Numbered from the stretch's first letter, positions 11,422-25,662 are shown. The stretch is DNA of 64,000 nucleotides from Sympetrum striolatum (GCA_947579665.1 OX388350.1:27003393-27067392), one strand, 5' to 3'. The notes: generated from the letters alone by a model not told the origin. Made by a program: numbers and translations.

Positions 11422-12054
11422 CATATACATAAATACATTGTTAGTGGTTATGAAATTACATATAATTTTTAAATAACTAAATGATGAAATTACAAATATT
11501 TACAACATGAAATCACTAAATAATACAAAGGTATATACAGGAAGCATAACATGTTGGGGTGTCGGCACGGTACATTTTTCTGTTTCATTCATTTCTCTGT
11601 TAACACGTAGATTTTCATTGTAAACAGGCCTTAAGATCGAGTATGTATACGATTCCTTAATCATCGCTTACTTAAATTTCGGTAGACAAGTTCTGGTAGT
11701 AATTATTGAAAAAATCCCATCTCCATACCTTAGATTCGATCTCCATGCTCTAAACCAACGACTAGTGGTTGTGGGCGGTACTAAGTCGTAACCGCCTCTC
11801 ACTTGTCCAAAAAAGTTAAATGTGAAACCCTTACAACGTAAATCCGCCTGAGACAACGTATCCCGATAAACCGAGTGAGACTGGGGTTGGTTTAATACAT
11901 CCAGCCGTAAAGTGACACATCCAAGATTGAGTCCCACCTGACTCTCATTCCTATTGATCCCTCGGGATATATAAAATTAAATGGAGTAAATCGATGTGCA
12001 AAATGGAGGAATGAAATTGCCGGGGGTTCTAATTATTCTTACGGATTTCCTCAG

Positions 12055-12192
12055 GCATTGACGGCTTGGTCCCCTTGGGAACGGCGCCTTTGCTTTGCCT
12101 TACCATTCTGCATGCGTGCATTCCTCTGCTGCCTGCGGTCATCGGGAATGGGAGGAGGTGATCCCGCGGCCATGATGCATGTCATTCTACAG
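12055..12192 (+). CDS. PAQR4-like receptor, third exon in window
   Basis: Acceptor TTTCCTCAG ends at 12054 and donor CAG/GTATGA begins at 12193. The exon is 138 bp, 46 codons, phase 0 at both ends. It encodes ALTAWSPWERRLCFALPFCM and continues through a Cys-rich hydrophobic stretch to MMHVILQ. This provides the loop after the preceding segment, one membrane segment and the start of the next. Its GC content is clearly above the flanking introns. Confidence 0.85.
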
Positions 12193-15100
12193 GTATGAAC
12201 ATCAAATCTATGTCTACTTCCTATTATCATGTTTTCTAAAATCTCCTAAAATTTAGAACTTAAGCAAAAGAGATTCCTAAGATACCAAACTGAACCATTG
12301 GTTGCCTTCGACAAATTCGATTACTATTGAAAATAAAAAAATTTATTCAATATCTAAACGGTCACGTTTCAACTGCTGTTTTTCTTCACAACTCGTCAAC
12401 GATTATGACTTCTAAATGGTGAATTTTTATATTGTCCAAGTTTTCTAATAACTTTCAAGATGTCGGGATTGTGAAGTATTTTGAAAATGTTTTATTGGGC
12501 AAATATGATTAAGTAATTAGCAAATTAGGAAAAACAAAAGTCGGAAACTATAATATTTAAACTTAATATACTACGTCGTTTCATTGCGAAACTACTCAAT
12601 TACGTCAATTGAGGAGAGATACTTAGTTAGCTCCGCACAAAATATTTTAATTTGCTGTGAGTATAATGAGAAATGTTGTACATGTAATAAAAATGTTTTA
12701 AATATAAATATTGTGATTGAATATTAAACAAATATATAAATGAAATATTTTATGTGGAGCGTAATAAGTATTTTCGATGAACTATATATTTGTTTCCATA
12801 AACTTAAATTTGTTTTATTTAGCATATAACTTATCAATTCGTATATTTAGCAGAAATCATAATCTTTGTAAAACTATTTCGATAATCTGCAGATACAAGC
12901 GTAATTGAAATAAGCCAGCACTACAATTAGAGAATTGCATACTGCAACGCACTACCATTTTATCCCCTAGTTCCTTTCATGAAATCACTGTATATAATTT
13001 CCAAAGTGCAGTATTCAAATTGCTGTAGTTCTCTGAATTTGCTTACACTGATGTTTATCAGTTGTGTTTGAGTACGGCCTAGCATTTATAAATTAAATAC
13101 GATGCTAAAATTAGAATTTTAAATTTCATATAAAAGGCGAAACTTTGGTCAATTTCTTATCTTACCTGTATAAATGGAGTACTTTCAAATTAATCTAGTC
13201 TCTCTTCTTTATCATTTATCCAAGGGAAGTGGCGCAGTTTTATTTTATGAGGGAAAAATTTCGCTGAAGTCCCTGTCGCGAAATTATCTTTTAGGAAAAA
13301 GTGCTCAAAGAGCGTAAAAGCCGAATTCGAAATGAATTTTTGAACAGGACTTGGGAAAGGATTTGGGAAACTTTTATCGAATGGCTTTGCTATGGAAGAG
13401 ATTAGATTTCGTCCGCTGCTACGTTCATGTTTAATGGAAAAAACTGCTTTAATCCTACGCGATTGACAGAAAAGTACTTCTAAGTATTCGAAGAGCTTAT
13501 TTTATTTTATTTATAAAGTCAAGTATTATTTATTCGTTGGTAAACTCGATCCCTTCGTATACCACACCACTTATATATTATATTTATTCCTTAGAAGAAC
13601 GTATCTAGCACAAGATCTCAAAAGAAATGATGACGCCGCAATCGTGTTGCATATTGCCTAAACATAAATACCTTCACATCAAAGTTTTAGGGAATAAAAC
13701 GTGTACAACTTCTAACTAAACCTGTTAATGTACTAAATAAATTACTACATACATTACAACGGTGTAGTAATGCAATTAATAATTTATAATTTAATTGTAA
13801 CAATTTCTATTTTTTTCTCATCTTGCGTAATAAGTATGATTGGTAAACGAAATTGTTTACATATGTATATTTGTTTTAGAAAAGAAGAAAAGACCACATG
13901 TGACTAAAACCCGCAGGTTTTCCATCTATGGCTTAAAACTTAATCTTAAACCAACTCATAATGAAAAATAGCCATTCAATCTCATTCATTCTCTAATCAC
14001 CCCAAAATGCTTAATAACAACTTCAGGATATTTCCGAAATTTGGATCTTCAGCGAGGATCGAGCTTGCGTCTACATTATATAATATTTTAACCGATCCTG
14101 CTACACTAAGGCTCTTAGCAAATTTCGTGTTTATCTTAAAAAAATCGCTCTCCCTCTATTGCAAGTTATATTTTTAAATTGAGGACGCTAAACCTGTCAA
14201 TTTTTCTCCAAAATACGTCGTGACATCTCTATTCTTAGTACCGTACATTAAAAATGAACGCGAGCGTCCCAGTTTCATTCACAGATAAATGTTACCAATT
14301 CTCGTACCATTCGTTTCTGAAAGAACGATTTCCCAACCGCGAGTTGTCGATATTGGTACGGATCGATAGAATACATTGGACAGGCTTTGTTATTCCCATA
14401 GAACTGTCTCATGGACAACCGGGTTAAAAAGAATTGGCTATGGAACTCTTTGTTTAGATTAAACGAATTACTGAATGAAGTTTTTCTTTGGGTAGCATTG
14501 ATTCATCTTCAAAGGTATAGGAACACCGATAATATACGTCAACTTTTTTTAATTACTCCCGAAATGGCTGAGGTGAAAGGATGGCTGTAACCCATGAATA
14601 TTAGTTCAATTTATGATTCGGAAGATATACCGGATCATTCGAAATTCTTCCATACTAATGTATAATTTTTTCCTCTTCTGTTCAAGTTAATCATTACTAT
14701 TTTACTTTAAAATTCTGTCTTGGCTTTGAAAGAGGTAAATGTTAATTGTAATTTTCTTAATTTAACTGATATTTCTATCATATTATCCGACACTGAGTTA
14801 GTACATATCGCATGAATCTAACAGTAACAAGGAAACAAGATACATTCGTAGCAGAAAGAACAGATGGCAATTCATTATAAGATTCATGGATGCCAGTGAC
14901 AAATCTATGCGTAAGAATGAATAATAATGAACAAGACAAAGAACACGCTTTTCCAAAAGATTGATGAGTATGTAAGTAGTTGAATAACAATTTCCTTCTG
15001 CTAGATTTTCCTAATATTATTATTATATTTCCTTGTTCTAGACCATCGAATTTCATATATCCCCAGCCATACGAAACCGTAGATACAGGTAAAAACTATA

Positions 15101-15782
15101 AGAGGTAGAAATCGACGTGGTCTAAATATTCGGAATACTTAGAATCTCAACCAACCTATGAATGAAATCTTATAATGTTATGTCTTATGTTCCCCTCAAA
15201 CGTTGTCACCTGGCCAGAAGTCCAACTTGCAACGAAAATGTATAAATAGTAAACGGCTCGTCGTTTCCCGATGGGTTATCCAATTCAAAAATAAGCGTTC
15301 CAGTCAGAGTTTTCATGAAATCAGCTTTTAACTTATATGCATAACATTTTTTTTATTAATGGGAGATAATCTTTGAAAATAAGTTCTTTCGAATGAATTA
15401 ATAGCTGATTAAAACACTCTGAAAATCATTAGAAGTTATCTGTCTGAAGCTCTTCTCGATATCTCCGCATCCCTTTTTCAATTCCATTTCCGAAGAATAC
15501 AATCTCACTCATCTCGCTGTTTTCCTTCTTTGAAGGGCACCGTCTATTTATACATTTATTGTATTTATGATCTTAGCTATTGCTTCCAAGAAGATTTTAC
15601 ATATTTATTTATTTAAAACTTGACTATAATCTGTATATAATGTTACGATGTACCTGTTTTGGAGAGCTGCTAGGGTAGGGAAAGAGGGGGCGAAATGTGC
15701 CTCACCTACTTTAAAAATAAAGCACAAGTCAAGTCACCCTGAAAGGCTCATTCAATATTCCCCATGATCTCTCGTTTTTCAG
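12193..15782 (+). other. PAQR4-like intron
   Basis: 3.6-kb AT-rich intron. I recognise no mobile element in it. The 92-codon minus-strand frame at 14778-15056 matches no family I know. Confidence 0.55.
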
Positions 15783-16073
15783 GATGCCGTATCAGCCATC
15801 GGAGGAGCAATCGGAGCGATGCACGTACCGGAGAAGTGGATGCCAGGAAGAGTCGACCTAATTCTGAACTCCCACAATATCATGCATTTGCTGGTGGTGT
15901 CCGCGGTGTACTGCATGCACCACGCCACCGTGAGGGACCTCCTCTGGATGGCCTCGCCAAGTCCGTGCGCCTCGCGGGCCGCCCAGGTCGCCGCCTCACT
16001 GACCAAAGCTGCCGCGGAACACCTGACGGCCGGGGCCGGAGAAGCCATCGGTCACGCAGCCTCGGAACTGTGA
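15783..16073 (+). CDS. PAQR4-like receptor, terminal coding exon
   Basis: Acceptor CTCGTTTTTCAG ends at 15782; phase 0 entry, stop TGA at 16071-16073, 96 codons. It begins DAVSAIGGAIGAMHVPEKW and contains DLILNSHNIMHLLVV. The His-x3-His pair in NSHNIMH corresponds to the last two metal-binding histidines of PAQR proteins. Then comes the final membrane segment and an Ala-rich tail (AAQVAASLTKAAAEHL) ending in HAASEL. Together the four exons give about 250 residues; with an upstream N-terminal exon this fits the PAQR4 size range of about 270 or more. Codon use is GC-rich compared with the introns. The ATG at 15819 lies inside the exon and is not a start. Confidence 0.88.
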   Translation, partial: DAVSAIGGAIGAMHVPEKWMPGRVDLILNSHNIMHLLVVSAVYCMHHATVRDLLWMASPSPCASRAAQVAASLTKAAAEHLTAGAGEAIGHAASEL

Positions 16074-16535
16074 TAGTGCTCTCAACGGACCTCCAATTGC
16101 CTCTCTACTCTCCTGCCCTCTCTTCTATCTCTTCCTCTATCTTCCGAGGGCGGCATTGACTTTGTTTGGCAAAATGGGGACGTCTACCTAGGACATTTGT
16201 TAAGTTTTCCGATTGTTTTGTTTTCCCGAGGTGGTGTGCATCCCCGCATCCCTCAAAGAATCGTTTTTGTCGCTTGTATTTGATATTTTAAAGGGAAATC
16301 CGAGGAGTGGGCGTCCGGATCTCCCTCTAGTCATGTTGTAGGAGCACCGCTTCAGAGAAACACCTCCTGCACTTATGGTGTCGTCGCTTGTGGGATTTCG
16401 CGTCCACAGGAAGACGTTCTGACACAGTAGACGAACTGTTACGCCGAATGTGATCCCGTCAAACGGACCTGACTCGCCCTCTAGGTGAATTTTTACTAAA
16501 TCTGTTACAATAAAGGAGGAGGTGCTTCGGCGACG
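16074..16535 (+). promoter_or_regulatory. PAQR4-like 3' UTR with poly(A) signal
   Basis: Sequence after the stop codon, moderately GC-rich. AATAAA occurs at 16509-16514, followed by a GT-rich stretch (GGAGGAGGTGCTTCGG), as expected for a cleavage/polyadenylation site. The exact end is inferred. Confidence 0.55.
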
Positions 16536-19500
16536 AAAATCTCGCAGCTCATGGGGCCCTGAGTTCCGGGGGCGTTGAACTGAAGGTTAAAATTTTTCGT
16601 AGGTAATCGACGAAACGAGTGGTGATGTCTCCCATCGAGGATTGGTCATTCTTTTCCACGGTTAAGAAGACAAAGAGCGAGGAGGGAGACGAAGATGTCT
16701 GGTACATCGTTACGGAACTGACAGCTCGTTTCGCGCCATCTTCTTTGAGCAATACTAGAAGTTTTAATTCTGGATGCGAGATAGTAGTATTGCATCCAGA
16801 GGACCCTTAGATATAAGAGTGTAATGGTTCAATTCAATTGGTTATCATCATTACCATGTGAGCTTTGAATATAATAGAGGCATAACCTCCTAGGAAACGG
16901 CATTTACGCGAGCATATCTGAATTTACTGCTGGGTTGATGCTATCTATGCAAAAAGGCTCACTCTTGTTTAATCGTGTGAGGAAGTCTCACTCAAACTGC
17001 TGTGGTTCTTAGGGAGGGCTCTTCAAAACTTGGGCCTGGTCTCTCTGTGATTCCGTTCGTGCATTAAAGTACTTGCCTTCTATTCTTCCCTTTCATTGGT
17101 GGTGCTTAGATAGGTAGAACTCAACAAATTTCGGTCTTCACAAATTAACTAATCGGGTTACAAAATTTAGATACTCAGAGATTATCGCAACGGCATTGTG
17201 AGTGAAACTTGTGAAATTAATGCTGCTATTTTCTTATTGAAATCTTTCCCTTTATTCATGAAATGATTATGAATGCTACTGCTCTAGGAAAATTCTGGTT
17301 TCTCTTAGTCGATAGCAGTTAGAAATTACTGGCTCATACATCTAATAGTCCATGAATAAATTGGAGTTGAATTAGAGGATATTTTTGTTTGAGAATTTGG
17401 GTGATATTGCATAATATTTTGGGATCTAACAGATGCTACAGAACTGTTTGATAGAAATTTTACAATTTTCCTAGTTTTTGAGCTTATTAGAAGAGAGAAT
17501 CAAGCATTAAAGTTTACTTAGCCATTTGTATGTGCTTGCAAAACCAAAATCTATAGAAGCAATTATGGGAGCTTTAAATTATAGTGAATATGAATTTTTA
17601 GAAATTTTAGTTTACAATTAACAAAAGGTGTATAAATTATCACATGTAAATAGCTGAGATTGAGAAATGTTATCTTCACCTGCTAATGAAGTGTGCATAA
17701 TAAGATTCCATGGCAGCTGAAGAATGGCATTCAAGTAAATATATCTTTGTTCTGTAAGTCTATTTTCTCAAAGGGTTATCCTCTTCCAGGCGCCATTTTA
17801 AAACTTATTTATTCTTCCTAACATATTGTCATCTCATACATTATCCATCACATGCATGACTTTATGCCATTGGGGTACTATTGAAAACTTGGGTTTTTAA
17901 GAAATCAAGAAAGGATGTCAAAATAATATTCTCTATTACTATCAATGCTAAATTTAGAGCTATCAAAGAAAATATTAGCCCAGGTTGTTGAATAGACCCA
18001 CTGTGGCCTTGTAAATATGTATTTATCTGACATAAAACATCTATGAACTCATTATTCAACTATATGATCAGGTTGATATATAGACAAATTGGAATGGATG
18101 TCTTTCTGTGCAGCTAATATATTATGTTAATTGATATTTATCTAGGGAGATAAATATATGGATAAACTGATTCACATTAGTATAAATCACAAATTATTAT
18201 AGCAACAGGAATCAGTTGATCTGATTCTATATTTCTTTTTAAAAATAGCAATTAAAATGGATTTCAAATTTTTTAAAGCTATATTTATAAATTGTTGCTT
18301 CAATGAAAAAATCACCAAAGTTTGTTTGGAAAGAGTAATCAAGGTCTTTCAGTATTAATGAATAAATTTGATTTTTTTATTTCAGCAGGATTAATTCAAA
18401 CATTGAGATGATTTCTTCTACTTTATAATTTCTAATGCTTCATGGAATATTTATTATTTTTTGAATACTTATGTTTTATTTGACTTTCATGGAGATCACA
18501 GCTGAATATTTGCATAATGTAAAAGATTACTAACATGACTCACAAATTTTTACAAAATACTGTTCTGTATTCAATTTACTTTATTTTAAAAGCAATTAAA
18601 TAATAAAGTTTTTGATATTTAAGTATTATTTTGTGATATCATTGGTTGGTGATTATTTTTCTGCTTATATAGCACATCCATAAAACAAAACATCTATTGC
18701 TAAATTTACCTTTCTTTGATATACTTAAGGACAAACCTATTGGATAATTATGACTTGAGCAAGTTAAGATATTTTGTAATAAAATCTATCCTTTCCCCTC
18801 TATATCTTATCAAACATTTTACCCTGCATGTGAAAATTGACAGTTTATTCCCAATTATTTGCACGAAAAATATCCCTTTAGAAAACTAGATAATAAGCTT
18901 TCCACCCAATAATTTTGTAAGAAAATCATGGTCCCATCTAGAATTAATTAAGTTAGAAAGAGAGTATACCCAATATGATGGAAAACTTTTGGTATCATGA
19001 GATTTTCTTATTTACTTTTAGCTTATATATCTCTCAGAAGGATGAATTACTTAAATAGGTATTATAGGTTTCATTATGAATCATAGATAATCTACAGTAA
19101 TACTTAACCAAATTTATTTCTATATTTTTAATGGTTAATACTTTATCATTACAACAAATAATCATGTGATGAGCCTTATGCTAATTCATGTAGTTCATCA
19201 TAAACATTATATTTTTCCTGCATATGAAGTGCAAAATTCTATTTGTTACAAGTATTCATTTACTTTTGAATGGCACAATTATTTTTCAATTCAACCAATA
19301 AGTTTCAATGTGAATCATTAAAATAGGAAAATCATGATATTTTAAAAGGTCAGCTACAAATGGTTAGAATTTTACAAATGGAACAGATTGTTTTACTTTC
19401 ATTGACTATTTTGTAATCACATCTTTCTTTCCTCACAATTACATACATACAAATTATTGGAAGTAATTTTCAATTCTCAAAAAATCAGTAGTTTAAAACT

Positions 19501-22500
19501 TTAAAATAATATTCTCTCTCATAATTATCTCTCCCAGATAGAATTAATTATCAATGAATCTCTAAGCTATATGACCTACTAATTTGAACTAGCTTTCTTT
19601 TAATAATTTATGTCAAAAACTATTTCATGCCACAATTTATATGTATGAAGAGGAAGTTATACTCAAACTCGGAAAGTACAATAATGGTCTATTATAGATA
19701 CGGGTGGGTGAGTGCCCAAAGAAAACAAATCATATGTACAACCATGAAGAAATAGTGACTGCATTGTGAATTGATTGATTGAATAGGGATCAGTCAGTAG
19801 TGCTGATATAATTCATGGAAAATTCGCATTTCTTGTGGCTCTTTCTTTAATGTCCTACTTTTCGTATAGTAGCATTCCCCAATTTAAAATTTACCGAAAA
19901 AGCATCAAATATGTTGTAGCTGAGGATGTTGGACATTGAACATACATTTCATAAATGATGAACTGTTACTAAATTGGTCTGCCCTTTCCATATTGTTAAG
20001 ATATCAATCTCCGCCAATAAATATAAAAGTAATCAATTCTTAAATGCTTTTTTAAAATATCAACATTTCTTCCCTTATTATATCCAAAGATTACAGCATC
20101 TTGAAAATTTAGAATGACAATTATATTACTATAATACAACTAGGGTTGAAGGAGTATGATATAGTTATTAGATCCACCTCAATTAAAAAGAAAAGCAGTC
20201 ATGCTAATGGGAATAAATTAACAGTAAATAAAAATGGGACATCTTCAGCATGATTAAGAATCAAAAGAACCTCTTAATGACTTTAATTAGACTTCATGGT
20301 ATAGATATAAATGATATAGATATAAATTTCTAACATAATGCTGCTGACTTTGTATAATATCCAAATGCCAGATAGTCAGAAAATCTGTTTAAGGTATTGA
20401 AATAAGATGCTTTAGATATATTTTACTTACCTTGGGAATTCAACATTTCATGCCAATGAATGATAGCATTTATTTATCTTAATAGTTTGTGAAGAACTTC
20501 TTTTCTTTAAATCTTGGAGAATTCTTTGATTCTCTAATATATTATATTATATTCATAATTCTTTAAAACTGCATTTTGTATCAAAAGGTAGTTGTTCCAT
20601 GATGCTGATTAATTTGAAGGATTTTTTCTCTAATTCTCTTCAGAGTTCATGAGCAAATCTAATAACTTGAGTCTCTTCTACTCGCTAATGTCCAAATCCT
20701 TAGCTAACCTTTCTTACCACTCAGAGCCAGCAGGCTCTAAGATTATCAGAGGTATCATTCACTCTCTCTTATATCATATTTTTTATAAATGACATGCCAT
20801 GATAAGAATCTAATACTTTCTCTAAGAAAGTCATTTGGATGTTAAATTCCAAATAAAAATTTGGTTTTATATGTATCATACAATTATTCACAAAAAAAAC
20901 AAAGCAATAACCCTTTTATAGGTAACCAAAGCTAAAGTGTCATCAAATAATCTCTATATTTGAGAAGCCATTGTTGATGTTTTCCTAAATATACCCTCAA
21001 AAATGATCATTTATGCTATAAGTTATAATTATTTTGCCTCTTATGACTTATGACTATATTTGTGTAATGTACTGCGTTTAAATTATGAGGTGAACTTGGT
21101 GATTGATTTGTAATACAATACTTGGTGCTTAAACTCAACAAATACAAATTATCTCTATATGTAGATGTCTTTTTATAGTTCATAGTTTTTTATCCATTAA
21201 ACTTTAGGGTTCATCCTGGATGTATGGCTATGTTGTATATCTCACAGAATCAACAACTGAAACAATCTAACCAGATGCATTCATTCTTTCAGGCAAAATA
21301 AGAATATAAATGTGACATTTTCTATGTATTCAAAATCCTTCACTTAAGACAAAATAACTGCCACATAAATCAATGAGATAAAAAGGAATATAATGTAAGA
21401 TACACAATAAAGCCATGCAGTGAAATAAAAATGCTACTAGTAAGTGAAATTTAAGTTGACATTGCCTTTATGATTGAATGAATATCAATTATTAAGATGA
21501 CTAAATCAAGCAGAAACATGGTAATGATTTGTCATCAAATAATTATAAAAATAGGAATAAAATAATCCTTAAAGAGATTATGTTTCTCTATTTAAAAATA
21601 ATGATTGAAATGTGTAATTTTATGTTTATTCAGCATATCGGTACATCTTAGACCAGCATAAGTATATCACTATTAATTTATTCATTGGTATAGATTTTTC
21701 CTCTTTGAGAAAGGGAAGATTTATGTCAAGATGTAAAATATATTTCCAATTGATAAGAGATCCTGTGAACACAATTGAAGTTACATACAGCTTCACAAAT
21801 GTTGCGTTTTTTGTTATTGTGATATTTTGCAAAATTTTTTGATGGACCAACTTATTTCATAGCAAATAGCCAACAATACTGGCTAAACATCTTATATCTT
21901 TATTTACCTGAAGTTGCAAAATTTATCTATTTTTTTAGCTTTTTGTCCTTCATGTTACCAGAAGTTCATCATACCTGAGATTATATGCTGTTGGTTAAAA
22001 AAACAATAATGTAATGGTTCTAAGAAAATGTCAAGGAAAATGATTCTATATTAATGAAAATAAGAAATTTGCCAATTCATTTATTTTTATGGAATTCAAT
22101 TCTACATTACTTAGATATAAGGATATAATAACTTTTGCTGATAGTTATTCCATAAAAGGTTTAAATATAGTCTGAAGAAAAAGTTTTATATCTAAGCTAG
22201 AGTAATTCAATGATGTATCAAATTGAAATGTACCTCCATACTGTACATATCTCTAAAACTTGGCACAATTAATGAACTTTGTCAAAACCAAGAGAATGAT
22301 TTGATTATTTCATTGGTTTCTGAAAGTTGAGCTTACAACTAGAAATGAAACACAGTTAGTTTAGCTGAAGCCTTTAAGATGCTATTCACAATTAATCATT
22401 CCAGATTAGGCACAACAGTCCCAGCTATATACAAAAGCCTTATCATAGATGCAATTCTGGATTTTTTTGGGTCAGATTTTTTATTTTTGAACCAAATTTG

Positions 22501-22589
22501 GAATTTAGAGGTATTGCAAATAAGTAGTAGCTCTTCCTCACACCATTTATGCTCTTAATCATTGACAATGACAATGCAGTATGGATATC
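16536..22589. other. AT-rich intergenic or intronic DNA
   Basis: About 6 kb of strikingly AT-rich sequence with few CpG-containing stretches. Apart from the short exon-like island at 20644-20751 I see no coding region, tRNA or transposon. Open frames here are short and of low complexity. Confidence 0.5.
20644..20751 (+). CDS. possible orphan exon, unknown protein
   Basis: A 108-bp island preceded by a pyrimidine tract and CAG (TTTTTTCTCTAATTCTCTTCAG) and followed by GAG/GTATCA. Only one of three frames is open across it: it uses two bases from a preceding exon, and its readable residues include SNNLSLFYSLMSK and HSEPAGSKIIR. Length is a multiple of three, so the exon could be skipped without a frameshift. 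I recognise no family and found no partner exon, so this may be chance in AT-rich DNA. Confidence 0.25.
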
Positions 22590-24690
22590 AATAATGAATG
22601 AATGAATGCTTTATATGCCCCAAAGATCATACATGATATAAGGCACATCATAACATAAATTTAAAAACAAAGGCCTTTCAAAACACAAGTTGAGCATATT
22701 ATAATAAAATTCATTGATGGATCACAAACATTTATCAACTAAAAAGTTATGTAGTTTTCTCTTAAAACTAGTTACATTACAAATGTTTCTGATGTTGTCA
22801 GGTAACTCGTTATAACATTTTATACCATTACGTGAGGACTATCTTTCACAGCCTTGTAATTTGTCCTAAACATATGGAGATCCTGAGATCTACAGGTATA
22901 ATGATCGTGAACCATGGAGTTATTAGTAAAACTAGGTAAATTGCTTTTGATATAAAGAATAAGAGTATAAATTTAAATACCAGGAACTGTTAATTGCCTT
23001 AACTCCTTAAAGAGAGGATGGCAAGTAGCATTAAATTTGCTATTTGTAATAGTTCTAACAAGTTTCTTTTGTATTATGAATACATCAGTCAGGAACTAGA
23101 TCCCCAGAGCAAAATGCCATATTTTACTCGAGCATAAAAATGGCCATAATAAAAGTTTAAGAGAACTTTTCAACTAAAAATATTTTTTAAAAGAAAATTT
23201 AAATACAAAATAGAGTGAAGTTTGTTACATAAGTGGTTAATGTGAATATTCCAGTTTAGGAAAGGATCTATGTACAAACCAAGGAATTTAATTCCATTTG
23301 AGAGTTTATTAGCAACTTCCCCTGTAAGCGACTCATTTAAAATATTTTTCTTTAGAATAGATAGAAGACGTAAAATCACTTTTAGTAGGATCCCCCTTCA
23401 AGCTAGCTAGTAGGCTGAGATCATCAGCAAACATGATGGTTCTGCTAGTCTGGAAGGGTTTAAGAAAATCAGCTAAATCATTGATAAAAATCAAAAACAG
23501 TACTGGTCCAGGAGGAATATCTATGGAGTCTGAGAGACAGTTTAACCCATTTGTCCTTGATAGGACTCTTTGTTTGCAATTTTGTAGGAAGGAGGATAGC
23601 CAGGAATGTGCTAAACCTCTTACACCTAAGGCACAGCATTTGCTATGAAGCAATCTATGATCAACTGAGTCAAAAGCCTTAGTAAAATCAAATAAGCCCA
23701 TAAGATTGTTCTTCTTTTCCATTTCATCACGCAAGAATCTAATGGTTGACAATACAGCTGATTCAGTTGATTTATTCTTCCTAACGCCAAACTAAAACTC
23801 TTACAACAGTTTATTCTGCTCTAAAAAGCCTATAAATCTGTTAAAAAATATTGTCTCAAATATTTTTGAGAACTGAGAAGGTAAAGAGATAGGCCTATAA
23901 TTATCAATTTGGTTCTTATCACCTTTGTTCTAATAGACAGGTATAACTTTGGCAATTTTTAGTGCAGCAGGGAAAATACCCTGAAGAAGGGATTTATTGA
24001 TGAGAAACAGGAAGATATTTGAAATGTAAGGGTAACATATTTTTAGTATGTGTCCAGGTACATCATCAAGGCCAGCTGGCCTTTTCTTTCCAATTTTGGA
24101 AATACATTTAGATAGTTCATTGGGATTACAAGGGTATAGAAATAAGGTTTTGCGATGATTAATTTTAGAAGGAAAGTAGGCTATTTTAGGATCAGTTACC
24201 TATGAATAGAATATTGATTGTAAGAAAGAGCAATTTATAGTATTGGCTATATCATAAAGGTTCAGAGTTCCATCATTATTAATGACATTAGAAAATGCGA
24301 AAGTAGGTTGTTTCTGTCTATCTTAAGTTACATTTAGGATATTCCAAGCCTCTCTAGATTTATTTGAGGCTTTTAAAATTCTGATATCATTGAAAGATTT
24401 CTTAGCATTTGTTATTGAATTTCTGTATTTCCTTTTTATGTTTGCAAACTGAATTTGCAACCATTTATCATCAGAAGTTTTCCTAAGAGAAGCTAGCCTC
24501 TTCACTTCTGAGGACATAAGTCTAATTTCATCATTGATCTAGTGGTTACCTCGTTTGGGTCTAGGTTTGGTGCTAGTTAATGGAAAGGAACAGTTAAAAA
24601 TAAATAGAAATTATCATAGAAAGCATTAAAACTTTCATTTAGAGTGGACGCATGGTAGACAGGTGACCAATCTGAAGAGTTAAGGACATG
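22590..24690 (-). pseudogene. non-LTR retrotransposon (Jockey/CR1/L2-type) reverse transcriptase, decayed
   Basis: Minus-strand remnant of a LINE open reading frame. From about 24,680 downwards it reads through a pre-RT linker (MSSEVKRLASLRKTSDDKW; EAWNILN), then reverse-transcriptase blocks: NYRPISLPSQFSKIFE-like at about 23,870, FDFTKAFDSVDHRLL at about 23,680, GPVLFLIFINDL at about 23,490 and the catalytic MFADDLSLLAS at about 23,420. KFLGLYIDPFLNWNIHINHL follows at about 23,260. Several stops and small frameshifts interrupt it and the endonuclease domain is absent (5' truncated). The 3' end is marked by an ATTC repeat on the minus strand (AATGAATGAATG at 22593-22608). Not functional. Confidence 0.85.
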
Positions 24691-25129
24691 GCAGAATTAC
24701 AAAAATTGAATTGCAAAAAATAAATTATGTGTTGTATTGACTAAAAAATCTTGATATGTCCTGCATTGGTATATGGAAAATCTTTCTTTCAACATTATCC
24801 TTAACAACCTTGCAATGCCACTGACATGAGAGAATTATTACAAATTAAAGCTAACAGATAAATCATTTTCTGAAGGAATAACATTAATCCTGATTTATTG
24901 CATTTCTTATTTGAAAATTACCATTCCTATTTCAACATTCATAACTTCCAGAAAATACATTTCTTTCATTCATTTTGTAGCATTGTTCATTTTAAAAGCT
25001 CTGATTTTCTTTCCTAGTTAAATTACATTTCCCTCATATAAATTACTACAAAAACAATTTTTATACATTGCTGATTAAATTTTTATATTCAGTACTCTAG
25101 GAACATGCTCCCTTTGAATATTTCTCAAG

Positions 25130-25240
25130 TTCCTTAGCTCTTTCTTCTTCTTTGGTACTACAGTCCAGTGTGGGCCTTGGCCTCCCTAAGGTTAGCCCTT
25201 ACATGTGATAAATAGCACATGAGATGGATCACTGCCAATA
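25130..25240 (-). repeat. possible LINE 3' UTR fragment
   Basis: CTCTTTCTTCTTCTTTGG then TACAGTCCAGTGTGGGCCTTGGCCTCC. On the minus strand this is a GGCCAAGGCCCACACTGG-type sequence ending in a GAA-rich tail, a pattern I associate with 3' ends of insect non-LTR retrotransposons. The fragment is short and unclassified. Confidence 0.35.
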
Positions 25241-25662
25241 CCCATTGAAGTCCTCTTATTTCTCTCAACAATAATTATTTTTACTATTTGGTTATTAAAT
25301 GATACCATGAAATGTTTCTCCAATTAGCTGAAATATCTGCAATATGATTTGTGAACAATTTTATCAAAGTAATTAGTATTTTTCTAGACACAAATTCTGA
25401 ACAAATCACAGAAATAGTTTCTCTCTTTCATGTACAATCTCTTCCTTTTTGGCTTATTATTATAGAAATAAATCCCATATCTAACATCATCTACTTAAAA
25501 ACAATTGAAAAATTATCTAAAAGAAATATCAAAGTATTAATGTTATGTTTATAGTTCTTGAAATACATAATTTCATCATTGGTATGATTAATTTTTTTAT
25601 GTCCTACGATAAATCATCCAATTTGGTCCCAATAGATATGCTTGGAGTTGTCCTATGATTAC

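Noticed and set aside
15764..16159. 131-codon plus-strand frame and an 89-codon minus frame over the last PAQR4-like exon
   Set aside because: Shadows of the GC-rich exon, whose correct frame is fixed by splice phase and family similarity.
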